This document shows positions 1 through 12,099 of a DNA stretch of 64,000 nt, in pieces. The first letter of the stretch is position 1; the number at the start of each line of letters is the position of its first letter. The notes beneath the pieces were generated by a model. It was not told the DNA's origin and ran no database searches. It was given only the letters and a program-made list of their open reading frames with translations. Source of the DNA: Micrasema longulum. Its lineage: Eukaryota; Arthropoda; Insecta; Trichoptera; Brachycentridae. The position numbers and the translations under genes were made by a program. The DNA is taken from positions 141,439-205,438 of the forward strand of contig JAGVSM010004272.1 of assembly GCA_022494885.1 (NCBI GenBank). Direction: 5' to 3'.

Positions 1-2140
1 TTTACAGTGCATTTTGACTTTGAATTATATTTTTTTGTGTAAAGTATTGCCTTTTGTAAAATTAGAATGTTTTTTTCGCAAAAAAGTGAAATGAAAAACA
101 AGTGAACGTAAAAAACACAAAATTAATTTTTAATGACAAATTTCACGAACAAAAAAATATTTTAGGCACAAACTAATATTTTAAATGCAAATGCGTATTT
201 TTGATTTGATTATTCATTAATAGATAATTCTTGATTCGTGTCTGATATATAAAATTCGATATTTGGGTCAGCTGGTAGAAACAAATTGATTATTTTAGGG
301 CAAAATGATCTTGGTTTATTTTTTTTTGTTTGTTTCGGGCTACTTAATAATAATGAGTCTAAACTTAACAGTAGTCGACTGTATATATCAAGGTTACATT
401 CCTCCCTCAAGAACATTCTTGTGTAGTTTTCACGGTATAACCAAAAGTGCTTATTTCAGGCTTCTTCTGCCTCTTATGACAACTGTCCTATGGGTATTAA
501 GGCATTTTCAATTATTACTTCTAACCAAGTTTCATTGGTTTTGAGAAATAATGCTTCTTTTTATGTGATTAAGTCTATTTTTTTTTATTGGTGTTTTTAA
601 GTACGCAAATCTTTGTTTTGAAGTGCGTAAATTATCTAATGTATCTAATGTATCCATTACTTGACAAAAGGTGATTTTCCAAATATGTATTTACTTTTTT
701 CATCAAAATTAGGCAAATATTGCTGTTGTATTTCATCGTTAAGATATTTACGTCTCACTGTTTTTGTAACCGAGGTACCGAGTGTACCTAAAATAATAAA
801 AAATCGCAGTTTATTACATTTTAAACAAAAGTAGTTTTTTTATGTCATCCTTACTCGACCATCCGCAGATATTCAAACTCAAATTTGAAGTAATTATTTA
901 GCCTAATATATAAAATATACTACACAATAACAAACACTACGCAATAAGAGGTGATAATATAACAAAATGTCTTATAAACATGAAAATAAAAAAATAAAAA
1001 TCATCACAAAACAACCTTTTTATGAAAATCTACAAATAATATAAAATAAAGTTAAAAATCATGTAAAAGTATAAAGAAATATAAATTATTATCGCATTTA
1101 TTTGAATCTATTACAATAATTTTAAAAGTTGGGTGGACATCACAAAATGTATATTTGTTTAAACGTTTACACGGAGCGCTAAGAACAATGACGACTTGCA
1201 CGCGAGACGACCAAGTTTCGACGAAGTTTACGACCGGCTGATTCTTAAAAATCAATGTTTGTGCAACGGATCAAGAAAGTGCATAATGATGATTAAAAAA
1301 AAATAAGGTTCGACACATCAAACCATATCTGTAAAGTTTTCACGATTTCCGTGGGTAGTGAATTTTCACAATTCCTTTGCATTGCTCGACTAAAACATAC
1401 TGTATTACTAAACTCCAAATTTTTTTATGATAATTGCAAAATATTTACGTTCCATGTTTGACACAACAAAAATTATTTGAAATTCAAGTAAATTTTGAGA
1501 CACCCTTTATATTCGTATAATGTAGTTAGCTGTTTTCAGTGTATAAATGATTTTATTATATTGGACGTCCCAGAAGTTTTGTTACTTAGCGTTTATCAAA
1601 ATAAAGTATTCTCTTGCACATTATAAGGAGTTTATTATTAATCATGTTACTTTGATAACTCTTACAATAGTCGAAATATAAATAATATAAATGCAGACAA
1701 CACTGATTGAATCTAGTCGTTTTAACGAAGGCGAATTGAATTAACGTTTGCGTTGAATGTCGTTAAGTGTTTCGTGTTGGTCAACCGGTACCAATGCTGA
1801 ACGGAAAGAGACTGATTTACGTTTCCGTTTTACGGCAGTTGGTGACGTTTTGGTTTGGCGTGTTGGTGAGCCTGATACTTGTGCCTAAAACAATTATATA
1901 TTTTTTTTGGTTACGATAAAACCAAGTGACTGATGAAAAGCTTAAATAGTTTGATGAAACTGAATACATAATTTTATTAATAATAATAAAAGCAATTATG
2001 TTTTTCATTCTACAGGAATTAATTAAGGCTTGAAAGGGTTAAAAAAGAACAAATACTGTTTTCTATTTTCACGGTCATTAACCCATTGTCTAAATAATTA
2101 TTGTCATTGTTTCAGAAAATTCAGCAAGAGAGGTGGCCAG
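1..2140. other. AT-rich stretch without recognised gene
   Basis: Short ORFs here (79 codons or less) have low-complexity, AT-driven composition and no recognisable domain. No repeat shared with the rest of the window was noticed. It may be intergenic or intronic. Confidence 0.5.
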
Positions 2141-2152
2141 GGATGTTGCGCT

Positions 2153-2184
2153 GGGGGGGCGGGGGCGGGGTACTGTGCAGGGGG
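2153..2184 (+). other. G-quadruplex candidate
   Basis: Four G runs of 7, 5, 4 and 5 bases (2153-2159, 2161-2165, 2167-2170, 2180-2184) are separated by C, C and a nine-base loop. This satisfies a relaxed quadruplex pattern and is the most G-rich patch noticed in a window of otherwise very low GC. Whether it folds, or regulates anything, cannot be read from sequence. Confidence 0.6.
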
Positions 2185-2753
2185 ATGCCCACGCTTTCGC
2201 CCTTATATTTAATCATTCTCGTTATAAGCACAGGTAATTTCATAATAATGAGCCCATTTTCTAGATTAATTATTTACTAACTGTAAAATGATTCTAAGTG
2301 TCCGAATGGAATGAAAAATACGGTTCATGGCGTGAAAAATAATAAGACTCCTTGGCATGTCTCGACTTCGTTTTGTAAAGTCGTTCGTATTCCATACAAA
2401 TAAATGTCCTGCGCTTAAGCTCATGTTGCATGGTTTAGAAAATAGTATCAAATCTTGCGCAAAATTTGTTTGACTTAAGGATAGCTCAAAAAAAGAGAAG
2501 TCAAATAAAATGCATATTTCAATCCCAATTTTAAAAAAAGAATATTAAATAAATCAACAATGGGCAACATTAGTTGAAAATGAGTAGGCCGTACGGTAGG
2601 ATGTCAAAAAGAATCAATTAAAAAAAAAACTTTCTGTAACTTACTTGTTTTATCTATGGTTTGTTTGGTTTGTTTTTCATTTTGATTTTGGAGTAGGATT
2701 TTGGATTTGTAAAAATAATAACGATGCCACGTCACCATAGACTAGGAGCTTGT

Positions 2754-3096
2754 CCAGAAAGGGCGAATTAGCTGCGATTCTCTCGTGCGTAATACGCACG
2801 AGTGTTGCGTTGAGAAGGAGCGTACCAACGCGCGAGCATTTGGGGACGAAGTTGTAGAAAATATGAAGTTGAACGAAGCCCATTTGATATTTGCACTTGC
2901 TCTGGATTTCACGCGTCAACTCGACGCAACAAAAGGTCATCAAGCGCGGGTCGAGAGTCTGGCAAAGTGCACGCGATTTACGCGCGTATTTTGAATTCGC
3001 GCGATGCTTGTGGACGCGATGTATTGGCGCCTAGTATCTTGCTAACGCGCAAATGAACTTACGCGAAACGTTTCGCGGCGAGTTCGCCCTTTCGGA
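2754..3096. mobile_element. CpG-rich inverted-repeat element (MITE-like)
   Basis: The left end (CCAGAAAGGGCGAATT, from 2754) is matched in inverted form by the right end (AGTTCGCCCTTTCGG, 3081-3095). The interior is dense in CG and GCG words, unlike everything around it. A perfect small palindrome with 10-bp arms (CTCGTGCGTA) lies at 2782-2802. ORFs of 69 and 88 codons cross it on the two strands and show no recognisable transposase. It is most simply a non-autonomous DNA transposon. Its superfamily is not determined and no clear target-site duplication was found. Confidence 0.55.
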
Positions 3097-3313
3097 TCGT
3101 CGTATTTTATTCCGTGATAGTTTGAGAACGGGGATTGATAAAAGCTATGTATCCCTATTCATCATGATGAAGGTTTGTTAAGGAATAAAGGAAAAAATGA
3201 CAGTTAGTTACCTACGAATTGAAATGCAATAGACTCTGCACTTCAAAGATGTCTTTTAAATTATGCGACTTTGATTTAACGATAATTTTATAACCGATAA
3301 CATTATTCTATTC

Positions 3314-3463
3314 TAATGATGTAATAACTTATATTTCCATATAAGTTATTAATTAAAAAAATACTTGGTACACTTCCACTTATTTATTTTGACCAATTAG
3401 CGCTTTCACCCTCTAATGGGCATATTCAGACGGGTATAAGAAATATAAGTTATTACATCATTA
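3314..3463. mobile_element. MITE with perfect 24-bp inverted ends
   Basis: Bases 3314-3337 (starting TAATGATGTAATAACTT) are the exact reverse complement of 3440-3463, giving a 150-bp element with perfect terminal inverted repeats. A related partial copy at 49322-49450 shares the interior (reverse complement), one terminal repeat and about 40 bp of right flank, so the true element may extend to about 3520. Confidence 0.7.
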
Positions 3464-3644
3464 CAATGGAATTCCATCGAGAATTGTGAATAAATACTTT
3501 AAATGAAATAATTATTCTATTCCATAAATTTGAAAACAAATGGTCGTTGGGTTTAGGTAGAGAAAAGTCAACAAAACAATTTAAACTCGTTGATGAACAA
3601 TAGTATAAATATTACAACTAGTTTAACAACAACACTAAAAGGTA

Positions 3645-4140
3645 GTGATTTTATTTATTTAATTTTATTGAACAAATTAACGGACCATGTCCAATTTAAA
3701 CTTATCGTAAAATGAAAAACAATAATATTAACAAATAATAGAATCAATACAACAAAAAAAGGAAAGACAATTTAATATATTATATAGGCATTATGGAATC
3801 CAGGTTAATTTTACAAATACACAGTCAATATACTAAGAATATTTTTTCAGTCTCTTTGGAAAAAAAAAAAAAATTATAATCAAAATAAATTAAATCTTGA
3901 TTTTCATTTACAAATCTAATCATTCTGAGTAGAGGCGCATGGAAACCATAATTAGTCTTATGATGACCGAGGAACAGAATTTCATTATTTCTCAGTCTAC
4001 GTGAAGGAACATTAATAGATATTTGTTGGAGAATAGTTGGTACATCAAATAAACTATTAGGTATTTTAAACATGCAAATTAAACCAGCACGAAATCGACG
4101 TTGTGAGAGATTGGATATATTCAGGAAAAGTTCCATGTCG
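3645..4140 (-). mobile_element. 5'-truncated LINE, C-terminal part of ORF2
   Basis: Reading right to left, 103 codons (4136 to 3825) encode a segment with ISINVPSRR that aligns with ISINVPKK near the end of the LINE polymerase ORF at 47.2 kb. That places it in the same CR1/Jockey-like group. A TTTATTT-rich stretch at 3645-3670 on the plus strand is the expected 3' tail. The reverse transcriptase core is missing, as usual for incomplete reverse transcription. It lies head to head with the plus-strand LINE starting near 4270. Confidence 0.65.
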
Positions 4141-4269
4141 GTGTAGTTAAAGTTATCTTTTGTGACTCCTAGTTTTTATGCAATTTGTCTTATAAATTTA
4201 TGCCCAACTATTATATTATTATTTACAATTTATTATTATTTTTCAATAAATGTAAAAATATCTGCCTTA

Positions 4270-4985
4270 AAACAAAATATAAATGTTGGATTCAAAACTT
4301 ACATTTCACCAAAACGCTAAGATGGTAATAAATAAGATTGCAAAAAAAATATCAATTTTGGGAAGGATCAGAAGATTTATTGATAAGGACTCCTGCAAAA
4401 CTATTTACAAAGCAATTATTGAACCACACGTTAACTACTGTAGTAGCATTTTATTTTTATCAAACAAAGAAAACATAGATAAACCAACTGTATTACAAAA
4501 TAAAGCCTTTAGAATCATTTTGAAAAAAAACAGATATACGAGGGTAAAGTCGGTGGTAAATGAAATGAAATTATTAACATATAAACAAAGAATATTTTAC
4601 AATACAATGATATTTGTTCATAAAATTATAAACTCTAATAAAAAAACAGAATTTTGGAAAAAAACTGATCGGAACCAGCATGAACACGATCACAATACTA
4701 GAGAAAAGAACAAAATTAGACTTCCATTTAGAAAAAAGGCAAAGTCACAAAATTCAATTTTATTTAAAGCAATTAAAAAGTATTACGAAATGGAAAAAAA
4801 TATTTATGAAGAAAAAAACACATCAAAATTTAAAATAATGGTCAAGACATATGTGATAAACAATTTATAAATTAAATATATTTGCAATGTTATTATTAGA
4901 ACACACATAACAATATGTATGATATATGTGCCCTACTTTAAGATTTAAATAAATAAAAAAATAAAAAAATAAAAGAAATATACCA
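4270..4985 (+). mobile_element. 5'-truncated LINE with intact 195-codon C-terminus
   Basis: The ORF at 4283-4870 opens with MLDSKLTF, the block that follows the reverse transcriptase palm in many LINEs. It continues through a segment of the kind IYKAIIEPHVNYCSS, typical of the thumb and connector. No stop or frameshift is seen over 195 codons, so this copy is younger than most here. The 3' UTR (4871-4985) ends in an A-rich tail with repeated AATAAAAA. The palm domain and endonuclease are lost by 5' truncation. A related remnant lies on the minus strand at 52.1-52.85 kb. Confidence 0.75.
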
Positions 4986-5858
4986 ACTAAGCAGACAATA
5001 CACATTTATGAGAAATTTATGGCCACAAAAATAAAGTAGGTCATAGGAATAGTTATGGTTACTTTTGTGTAAGTATGATGTCACGTAAGTCTACATAGAA
5101 TACAAGTTTTTACGTATTATCTCTCTAAAAAACCAAGAAGTTTTTTTCTAAAACAGGCTTTATTAATACATCACATTATTAAATTAATTAATGGGATTAA
5201 TGGTAAATAGACCGCAAACAGTTTATAAACAGTTTTAAAATACATGCTAATTTTATTGTTTTTAAATGCACGTCTTTTATAAAATCTCGTATTTCGAACA
5301 TCAATTTATTATTTTTTTTAATTACGTTATTTATAGCTCGAAAGTAATTAAATATTTTTTTTAGTTTTTTTTTAAACTATTTTTTTATTCAAAATAAAAC
5401 AGTGGTACTTATTGGTATTTTCAAAATTTAAAACCCGCATTATAATCAAACCACAAAAATATTTGGATAAAAAATAACTTAATTGCTATAATAATTGTAA
5501 TATTGAGTCTGGTAAAGGAGTAGTTATTTTACATAATCAAACGGATGACAGCTCTACAAAAAACTGATTCCCAGAAGTTATTTTTTGGAAGTCATTCCTC
5601 CGAAAAGGGCGAAATTTCTCAAAAATGACAAAATATGTACCAACAGTGATTAGTTACATCGAAAATGCATTTTCATATAAGTGATATGTGAGTTATTTCG
5701 ACTTGGATAAATTTGAAACTAAAAAGAGCTACGATAGAATCGATGCATATTTTCAGGACAAGACAGCGTGACATTAGATTGGCGATTATTGATTTTATTT
5801 AATTAATTTTAGTTTTTTTATTTAAATTCGTTTGATAAGTTTAATTTACTGATTATTG

Positions 5859-6253
5859 AAATTTATTTCAACAGAGAGGATAAACATTTTTGAGAAGGGA
5901 ATATGGAAGTCTGGGCATTTACAGGACCTAACCTGTCATTGGCTGGTTTGAGTGCCCACTTTACACACTGTGTAATATTCACCATTCTGCCCATGTTTGA
6001 ACATTCACATTTGCTCAATTCTTCCATCTGTTGACTTTTGTGAAGTAAAAGAGCTGAAACCTTACTTCATTAAAATCAACAGATGGAAGAGTTGCGAAAA
6101 TGTGGATGTTCAAACATGGGCAGAATGGTGAATGTTACACAGTGTGTAAAGTGGCCACTTAAACCAGCCAACGACAGGTCATAAGCCCTGTAAATGCCTA
6201 GACTTACATATTCCCTTTTTTAAAATGTTTTCCTTCTCTGTTAAAATAAATTT
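5859..6253. mobile_element. Family M palindrome (fold-back MITE), complete
   Basis: The left arm (5859-6048) and right arm (6062-6253) are near-perfect reverse complements with only a 13-bp centre (6049-6061). The ends read AAATTTATTTCAACAGAG and CTCTGTTAAAATAAATTT. Each arm carries the family words GGCATTTACAGG, CATTGGCTGGTTT and CACTTTACACACTGTG, found again in about eleven other places in the window. No ORF is present, so it is a non-autonomous element. The right flank also carries the block CTCCATAGGGAGGAAATCCA seen beside other copies. Confidence 0.85.
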
Positions 6254-7030
6254 AAATATGCATAACTCCATAGGGAGGAAATCCAGCCAGTCTGCAAGCA
6301 TTTGTATATACTCAAACATTGTACTAATTACTGATTTATATTTTAACTATTTATATTTTGTTGATTTATATTTTATAGGTATAAAGGGTTAGGACAAAGG
6401 GTTTATTTAACATGACGTTACGACACCGTTTACGAAGGAGTTCAAATTGATCATTTAATGCCACAATATTTTTAATTCGGGTAACTCTGCGTTCATCGAA
6501 AAAATACTCAATTGGATAAAGGAAGTAGAATGTAGGAAAATAACCTGCTTAGGACTGAAAATTCCCCACTACACTCTTGTCAGATACTTGTAAAATTTCA
6601 AAGTGGGTTAAACCCCTCAAACTAGAGTCAAATGGCTTGAAAAGCGATTACGACAAACTATTCTGTCTCGAGTTCTAACTTGTTGTGAGCAAGATCTCCG
6701 AGGAAAGGTAAAATGAAGGATATTGGATTGAGTAAAGAAAATGTCATATAAGTTACTTAAAATAAAACTTAAAGCTAAACTTTTCGTGCAAGATAAAAAC
6801 AAATGATTCATAGTAACAAACCAAATAACATTACTTATCGTATTGTAATGTTAAAAAATATTACTTATTTAAAAATACTACAAATAGTTTTAATGTTTAA
6901 AAATGTGACTAATCGTCTTTTTGGTTTGTGTCTAGGTGAATGAAGAATACAGTTTTGTGTGTGAAACAGAACCTGACTCCTTGGAAGAGAACTTTTATTT
7001 TGATGAAAAGGTGTTGAGTAGGAATAAGTA

Positions 7031-7205
7031 ACATGTGTAGTGATTGGCGCGTTCGCCTACCATTTTTAAGGTTTTAGGTTCGATTCCTGGCAGAATGAAC
7101 GTGAAATATCGATTTTTCAGGACGTTATAAGCTTTAATTTTTCATTGTTTTTGGACTGGCACCTGAAGCGTACACGTAACAAAAATGATCTTAGTACACT
7201 ATAGT
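7031..7205 (+). mobile_element. SINE family S1 (tRNA-derived), partial
   Basis: The head resembles a tRNA gene's internal promoter: a box A-like GTGTAGTGATTGGCGCG and a box B-like GGTTCGATTCCTGG 45-50 bp further on. It is followed by the family body word GGACTGGCACCTGAAGCG. The 3' part is shorter than in the copies at 38.9 and 40.2 kb. It is a transposed retrosequence rather than a functional tRNA, since no cloverleaf fits. Confidence 0.7.
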
Positions 7206-7724
7206 TGGAGTATCTAATAGAGTGCTGATATTATTATGATTAAGATGATCGTGAAAAAAAAATCAGCCGCTGTTTATTTTTCAGGAAGAGGGATCAAAAA
7301 TAGTAATGTTTCAATTATTGTAATTAAATGGGCTCAAAGCTTGCGTTTGGCATGCTTATCAATGGAAAAATACGAAGAAAAATCCAATTTTCCATCATTT
7401 GTTAGCGATAAGGGTCTAAAATTAGGAAAAAAATAATGATTGATTTAATTTTTTTTAAACATAACACACAAATATATTGGTACATTTATTACACTTTTAA
7501 TATCATCTAAGTTCTTCGTTTAAGTTGTCCGGTGACATATAAAGTTATCTTGAGTATACGCAAAAGGCAATTTTTTTTTATTCGTTTATTCTTGTCATAA
7601 ATTCAAATGGTAAATAAATTTATTTTGGACAATTCTTTTTTTTTAATATCGCAAAATCTTAGTTTGGATTGGAAATAATTTAAATCTTGGTGAGGTTTTT
7701 TTGAAGCGCAATGAACAATATTTT

Positions 7725-8000
7725 TTCTATGACAAAACGGTCGCGTTCAAACAATTCCAGCAACGGCGTGTTTTTCTGACATTTAATAACCCCTGCAATC
7801 CCATCTGCTCTGTGACCCATTTAATTTTCAGAAATAAGTGTGTTAATGATACCGGAGGCAGGTGAGAATTGTTACTAATATTACCATCTCCACGTACCGT
7901 GAGCCGTTTACGCGACGTTAATATTTTACGAAGGAGTGGCGTAATGTTTAACAATGCTTAGCGCGTTTAATTTTACGCGGGACCCAAAGGGTTCATGACA
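7725..8000. other. GC-richer island of unknown nature
   Basis: This patch has many CG dinucleotides (CGTACCGTGAGCCGTTTACG, GACGTTAATATTTTACG, TTTTACGCGGG). The minus strand carries an open frame of 75 codons (7954-7727) with no recognised domain. I see no second copy in the window. It could be an old transposon, a conserved non-coding element or part of an exon. Confidence 0.3.
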
Positions 8001-8474
8001 GAGAAACGACTTAGGTACTGTAAGCGTGTTTCATTTTTATTTTTTGTATAAATAACTCGTTCTTTTAAAAGAGATAGACATCAGTAAGAACTTGAATTGT
8101 TTCTTCATTTTTTGGTCAACACTTAATAAACATAAACTATTTATATACTTTATTTACAATTATTTTTATTTTATTTATTTTTATTTTTATTTGGGAAATC
8201 AACAGTTCTACATACATATTTTTAGTAAACGAACAGATATAGTGTATCAACTCAGAACTAATAACAGATTTCCACATAGTATACAAAGTTAGTAAAGAAA
8301 ATATATTACATATCAAATATATACATACAATTTATACATATAAAAATGTTATTTTCATGTACTCAATAATCAAAGATTTTTAAAATATTTATTTTAAGAA
8401 CCTTAAGTTACTGTAAATTGGGCAGGATAAACAAAAATGCTTAAAGAGAGGATAAGGAGGGGAGGGGAGATGTA

Positions 8475-8985
8475 GTATGTATAAATGTAGCAACAATTCA
8501 CGGACAGTGTATACTTGTAATGCCGTATTAAATAGACTTCATGAACTCGGCAATAGTTATTCCCACGTATCTGATATATTTAGTGTAGGGTTTTGTTCCT
8601 ATAGAACAAACCTTTTGAACTTTTTCAAAGATGGTGAATGGTAATTATATTTATTTATTCATGCATTTCATAATATATATACGTTTACAGTTTTTTGTTC
8701 ACTTTGCCTATCTGTGTGAAACAGTACTTATAATTTTCTTGTTGTTTTACTGTAGAATGTTTTATTATTTAAACTTTCTACTGAATTTGCTGTATACTTT
8801 TTAGGCTTATTTTTAAGATATAAATCTTGTATAATTTTGGGTTTAATTTTTTTTATAAATTTTGAGTATAAGGTAATTCACGTTTAAAAATTTAAAAAAT
8901 ATTAAGCCAAATATGTTCATATTATTAATGTTTGTAAAAGGCAGATTTGCCGTTTGTTTATAAAAAATAAATAAAAAATAAATTT
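8475..8985 (+). mobile_element. 5'-truncated CR1/Jockey-like LINE tail
   Basis: The reading frame around 8490-8640 contains NAVLNRLHELGNSY, matching NAVINRLHSLGNKY at the end of the LINE ORF at 47.3 kb. A 3' UTR follows, ending in a short hairpin (GGCA-loop-TGCC, 8940-8951) and an A-rich tail of AAATAAATAAA type. Only the last tens of codons remain. Confidence 0.65.
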
Positions 8986-10190
8986 GAAACAAAAATTAAC
9001 TAAAAATCTTCACTTTACTATAAAAAAGGAGAGGGGATGGAAATATACGTTTACGTCTCTAAACAAGTAGACATAGAAAATTTGGTAAGTATTATGTACA
9101 AACATTTGCGAACATTAATTAAAAATTTTAACCGCAACGTTTAAGTTTTTGATTATTTTAAAACTTATCTCCTATATTTATTATAAAATTTGTATTCTCT
9201 TTTCAAATAACACCTCAAAAATACACTATCGTATCTTTAAACTTGGCTATTTTGAGTTATGAATACTGTTTAACCACATTTTTTCCTTGTAAGGAGAACA
9301 TTTACGTATCTTTATGTTTTTTTATCGAGATACATGAAGTATATCACAAATTAAGTATTTTTTTTAATCACTTAAGTCAAATGTTGAAAAAAACACAGTG
9401 TTTTTTCTCATATTTTAACACAAATGAGAAATCGCCATAAATATACTGGGCATTATTAAGTCAATACATGTATACATTAAGTTAAAAACATTTATAATTT
9501 TTTTTAAGTTTGTTGCTCTTCAGCAAACCGGCAAACTTTGACAAAACACATTGTCCTCTAGGGTGCAAAATCTGAAAGAGCTTTATATTAATTCAACATA
9601 AATTACTGCCCGATTTCAAACTTATTTATCTGTAAATGTCATTCCAAGGAAGAGATTTCAAAAATAAGTATATTTCTTGTGTACGTATAACACTCTTTTA
9701 TGTAAATTGTTTTGTCAGAATCAAGTTTATCATCATTCATATTTTATCACAAAATTGATTGCCCATTAAAATTACTCTTTGGCATGTGTTGATATGCAGA
9801 ACTCAACATAATAGAGTCGTATAATAAATACTTGAGGCAAATACATGACAATATTCATTTATCTAAAATTATTTTTCCTAAGACTTACCGCTGACATTTA
9901 TTCCGAGTGAGCAGTTCTCAAACTCATAAACTTCCTTATCTCTAGAGAAAAGCATAGCTCAATATTAATATAAACATGCGAACAACAATTGCCTCGAATT
10001 GTGTATACTAATAACCACCCGGAGAAACGAGTTTTATTTTTATTGCCTGTTTTATCGCTTAAATAATTAAAAGTGTTATGATTATTTCATTTTGAAGAAA
10101 TTGCTTTTATGATCGGAGTTGAATTATCCCGGTGAAACAGGCAAGAATAACATTGAAATATTTAAAAAAACATTGTTTTTGAGTTATTGT
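8986..10190. other. AT-rich stretch without recognised gene
   Basis: No coding segment or shared repeat was recognised. The 65-codon ORF at 9243-9440 looks like chance in AT-rich DNA. Confidence 0.4.
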
Positions 10191-10196
10191 TATTTT

Positions 10197-10419
10197 GGCT
10201 TCGTGGATGTTGTAGTTAGCGCGTTTGCCTTAAAAAAAGTATTTGGTTGGGTTCCCGTCATGGTGAACACGCATTATTTATTAAAAAGTGTGTTCGTTCT
10301 TTACTCACTGATCATCATACCTTCATGTAAAAAAATAAATAATAATGACACCCTGGGATTGGTGTATCAATGCAGTGCTCTATGCACTACTAGGTGAGAA
10401 AATAAATGAAGACGATTAT
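10197..10419 (+). mobile_element. SINE family S1, diverged copy
   Basis: A degraded tRNA-like head (GTTGTAGTTAGCGCGTTTGCC) is followed by the family 3' body (GATTGGTGTATCAATGCAGTG) and a GATGA-type tail near 10408. The box B region has decayed. The overlapping 92-codon ORF (10119-10397) is incidental. Confidence 0.65.
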
Positions 10420-11261
10420 ATTGTTTATTCAAAAATTCACCAGTTTCAACCAGTTGTAGTTTGTTATTGTAAAACTATAAAAGTATTAAGTAAGTGGAGT
10501 TGAAATCAGATCATTTTCTGTTGTTCAGAAATAAAACAGGGTGAGCAGACTATTGAACATATCGTTTTTTTTTTGTTGTCTAATTTTAAAAACCTTAACC
10601 TTATTGTAAAAATTTTATCCCAGTTTCAATGTCAAATTTAAAAAAAAAGTACAATATCTCTTTCTTGAACGTCTTTTATGAACGTCTTGAGTTTAAGTAT
10701 TTAATGTAGATGTTATTTGAAATAAATGAGTTGAATAGAAATTGTAAATATTTTCTATCAGACGCCTTGCGATTTTGAAAAAATGATACCCTCTCTTTTC
10801 TCATGCTAATAATCCTCCGTTAAAGAGGCTAAGCTGATCATTTCTTTCGAAATTGTTAAAATTGTTTTTTTTTGTTTAACTTTATCAAATAAAAAAAAAA
10901 AACATTATGCTTTGTTACATAACTTATAATTTTGATTAAATCATAAATAAAAAAATCACTTGTTACGTTTTGCGTTATTTATTTTGATAAACGAACTCTT
11001 TTGCCTTTTAATTGAAAAATAACCAAAGATTTCTTAATTGATGATTTCATCGCAATTATTTACCATAGAGTTTTTTCAGAAAATATTGATGAAAATGACC
11101 AATCAATTCAGATTCAATTTTTAATTGGTTTTTTTTCAAATTTACTATATTCATTCTTTTCATATATAATGGTTGCAAAAACTGTATTTACTTTTACCAA
11201 ATTCAGTTTCAAAAGTTAATGTACATTGAATATAATTTTTGTACATTAAATAACATTGTTT

Positions 11262-11415
11262 AAGACTAAAATCAACAGATGGAACAATTGAAGAAATCTG
11301 GATCTTCAAACATGGGCAAAATGGTAAATTGTAAACCGGCCAACGACAGGTTATAAGCCACGTAGAGATCCATGTTTCCGTCTCCAAAATGTTCTCCATT
11401 TCTGTTGAATATAGT
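11262..11415 (-). mobile_element. Family M half-element
   Basis: The right arm type runs from AATCAACAGATGGAACAATTG through GGCCAACGACAGG to a TTCTGTTGAATA end. Compared with the palindrome at 5.9-6.25 kb it has one arm only, with an internal deletion around the ACACAGTGTG block. Confidence 0.75.
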
Positions 11416-11424
11416 AAGGTAAGG

Positions 11425-11625
11425 TATTATTTTTTTTTTTTAAAGAAATATTTGCGTTCTTATGATTTACCAAAATATTTAATTTTAAGGACCATTTTCA
11501 ACGAATTGTAAATAACTCACTATTAGAAAATGAAATCAAGTTGGGGTAGAGTGGGATTCAAACCACAGACCTTTGGTCCGTGAGTCCAAGACACAGGACC
11601 ACAACCCGATTCATTAACATAAAAA
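11425..11625 (-). mobile_element. SINE family S2 (tRNA-derived)
   Basis: On the minus strand it reads from AATCGGGTTGTGGTCCTG through box A-like GTCTTGGACTC and box B-like GGTTTGAATCCCACTC to the family body (AGTGAGTTATTTACAA). It ends in an A-rich tail, seen on the plus strand as the T run at 11430-11443. This is one of the most complete S2 copies. Confidence 0.8.
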
Positions 11626-11944
11626 TCAGATAAAAAGCAGTCAAATCAAATAGTTGATTTAAAAATTTGTTTTGATTACCTTGTCTACTGTTTATCGACT
11701 AAATTCATACAGTTTTAACAGAATTAATGACTTGCAAAATCGTCCATTTCATTCAAACGTATGAATTCAAAGTCGCTCGCGTACTGTGTCTTAATTTTTA
11801 TAGTCAGTAGCACCCTATAATTCTGTTCCCGGCAAATACTATTACTCTGGGAGGGTAAAGTCTGTTTTATAATGATCAAGCTTCGTGCTACTTTATTTTG
11901 AAACATAGATGTTGTAAGAATATATATCAATTCATTGTTCTCAA

Positions 11945-12095
11945 TTTGTTGCAACAGAAGAAAAACATTTTTGAGAAAGGAAAATGGAAGTCAAGGCATT
12001 TACAGGGGCTAATGACCTGTCGTTGGCTGATTAGGTGGCCACTACACACAAAGCAGAGCAGCCCACCTGCAAACATTTCGACAGACTAAAACATT
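11945..12095 (+). mobile_element. Family M half-element
   Basis: The left arm starts CAACAGAAGAAAAACATTTT and continues with GGCATTTACAGGGGC, GACCTGTCGTTGGCTG and GTGGCCACTACACAC. It then jumps to the outer block CTGCAAACATTTCGACA. The middle of the arm is deleted. Confidence 0.75.
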
Positions 12096-12099
12096 TCTG

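Noticed and set aside
10119..10397. 92-codon ORF as a gene
   Set aside because: It runs across an S1 SINE copy, and the protein shows no domain.
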